Below are positions 63,470 through 64,000 of a DNA stretch of 64,000 nucleotides, piece by piece. Position 1 is the first letter of the stretch; each line of letters opens with the position of its first letter. The DNA lies in NCBI GenBank assembly GCA_964247055.1, contig OZ176056.1, positions 1,054,001 through 1,118,000 of the forward strand. The letters run 5' to 3'. The stretch is from Paragordius varius (Eukaryota; Nematomorpha). The position numbers and the translations under genes were made by a program. The notes under the pieces are model-generated. The model was given only the letters and a program-made list of their open reading frames with translations, was not told where the DNA came from and searched no databases.

Positions 63470-64000
63470 TAATTAAAATTAAAAAATATAAATTATTGAA
63501 TAAAACGTGTAAAAATATTTTATAAATAAAAATATTTTTTTAAAAGGACAACTGCACTTTTAAAAATTTAGTCTCTTTAAATATATAATTTAGAGACCCT
63601 TGAACAATTTAAATTCACCCTCCTAAAATGAATTGTGTGTTTTTTAAGATCAAAATTTAACTTAAATTATTAATATTTTTAGAATAAGAAATTTTGTTTA
63701 AAATTAATATGATGGTGAAAAAATAATGAACAATGACGTAAAAATATATTTTTTAATAATGATGAGTTATTTTAGCCTGAAAACACATAATATATTTTTA
63801 ATGTGAATTTGAATTGTTCAAGGGTGAATTTAAATTGTTTGAGGGTGATGTTGAATTGTTTAAGGGTGAATTTGAATTGTAAATGGTATATAAATCATAA
63901 TATTGGATTGCTTAATAAAGAATATAGATGTGTAAATAGTCTAGGTGTGAAAACTTTGTTTTTTTAAAAATATTTGTCTTTAAGTTTTTTAATTTATCTA
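63470..64000. mobile_element. Decayed family A copy interrupted by a family B copy (63593-63888)
   Basis: Family A motifs (AAAACGTGTAAAAATATTTT, AAAGGACAACTGCACTTTTA) occur at 63500-63570. The other half (GTGTGAAAACTTTGTT, AAAATATTTGTCTTTAAG) occurs at 63940-63990. Between them lies a family B element with CCCTTGAACAATTTAAATTC at the left and GAATTGTAAATGGTATATAA at the right. The B copy is therefore younger. Window edge. Confidence 0.7.

Overview
The window is AT-rich eukaryotic DNA carrying intron-containing genes of clear animal type: a cytosolic-type sulfotransferase, a mitochondrial ribosomal protein uL24m, an S28 serine carboxypeptidase, MUS81 and a PWWP chromatin protein. Two introns of only 27 and 28 bp are supported by frame and by homology. 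Very short introns are known from dicyemid mesozoans (recalled, not checked), but most introns here are 60-4000 bp, so the species is left open as an AT-rich, transposon-loaded metazoan.

Layout. (1) 0.37-6.4 kb, minus: sulfotransferase; its fourth intron holds a 3.5 kb fold-back element. (2) 8.1-15.65 kb, minus: an unrecognised gene of at least 10 exons, head to head with (3) MRPL24 at 15.8-17.3 kb, plus. (4) 18.0-18.7 kb, minus: a decayed non-LTR retrotransposon (LINE) fragment. (5) 20.2-27.1 kb, plus: complete 11-exon S28 peptidase. (6) 28.8-30.1 kb, plus: single-exon MUS81. (7) 30.7-32.9 kb: one arm of the same fold-back family. (8) 34.0-40.5 kb, plus: large Ser/Thr/Tyr-rich type II membrane or secreted protein. 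(9) 40.5-54.6 kb: gene-poor, with MITEs, microsatellites and a degraded ORF. (10) 54.7-63.5 kb and beyond, minus: PWWP gene, 5' end outside the window.

Most introns hold copies of a few short inverted-repeat elements, named here: family A (about 250-300 bp, TA target, CAGTAAAAATTG ends, Tc1/mariner-like), family B (TATACCATTTAC ends with internal 18-bp satellite arms), element C (about 0.9 kb palindrome) and element D (195 bp hairpin). These non-coding elements drive much of the intron size and often sit within 50 bp of exon edges. No operon, CRISPR, rRNA or convincing tRNA was seen.

Exon chains were built by hand from GT/AG sites. Reading phase closes exactly for the sulfotransferase (374 codons counted from one nucleotide upstream), S28 (508), MRPL24 (252), the membrane protein (1165) and the PWWP gene (754 visible), each including the stop codon. 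That is the main reason for trusting the models. The genes have unrelated functions; the only arrangement suggesting shared regulation is the divergent pair at 15.65-15.82 kb.
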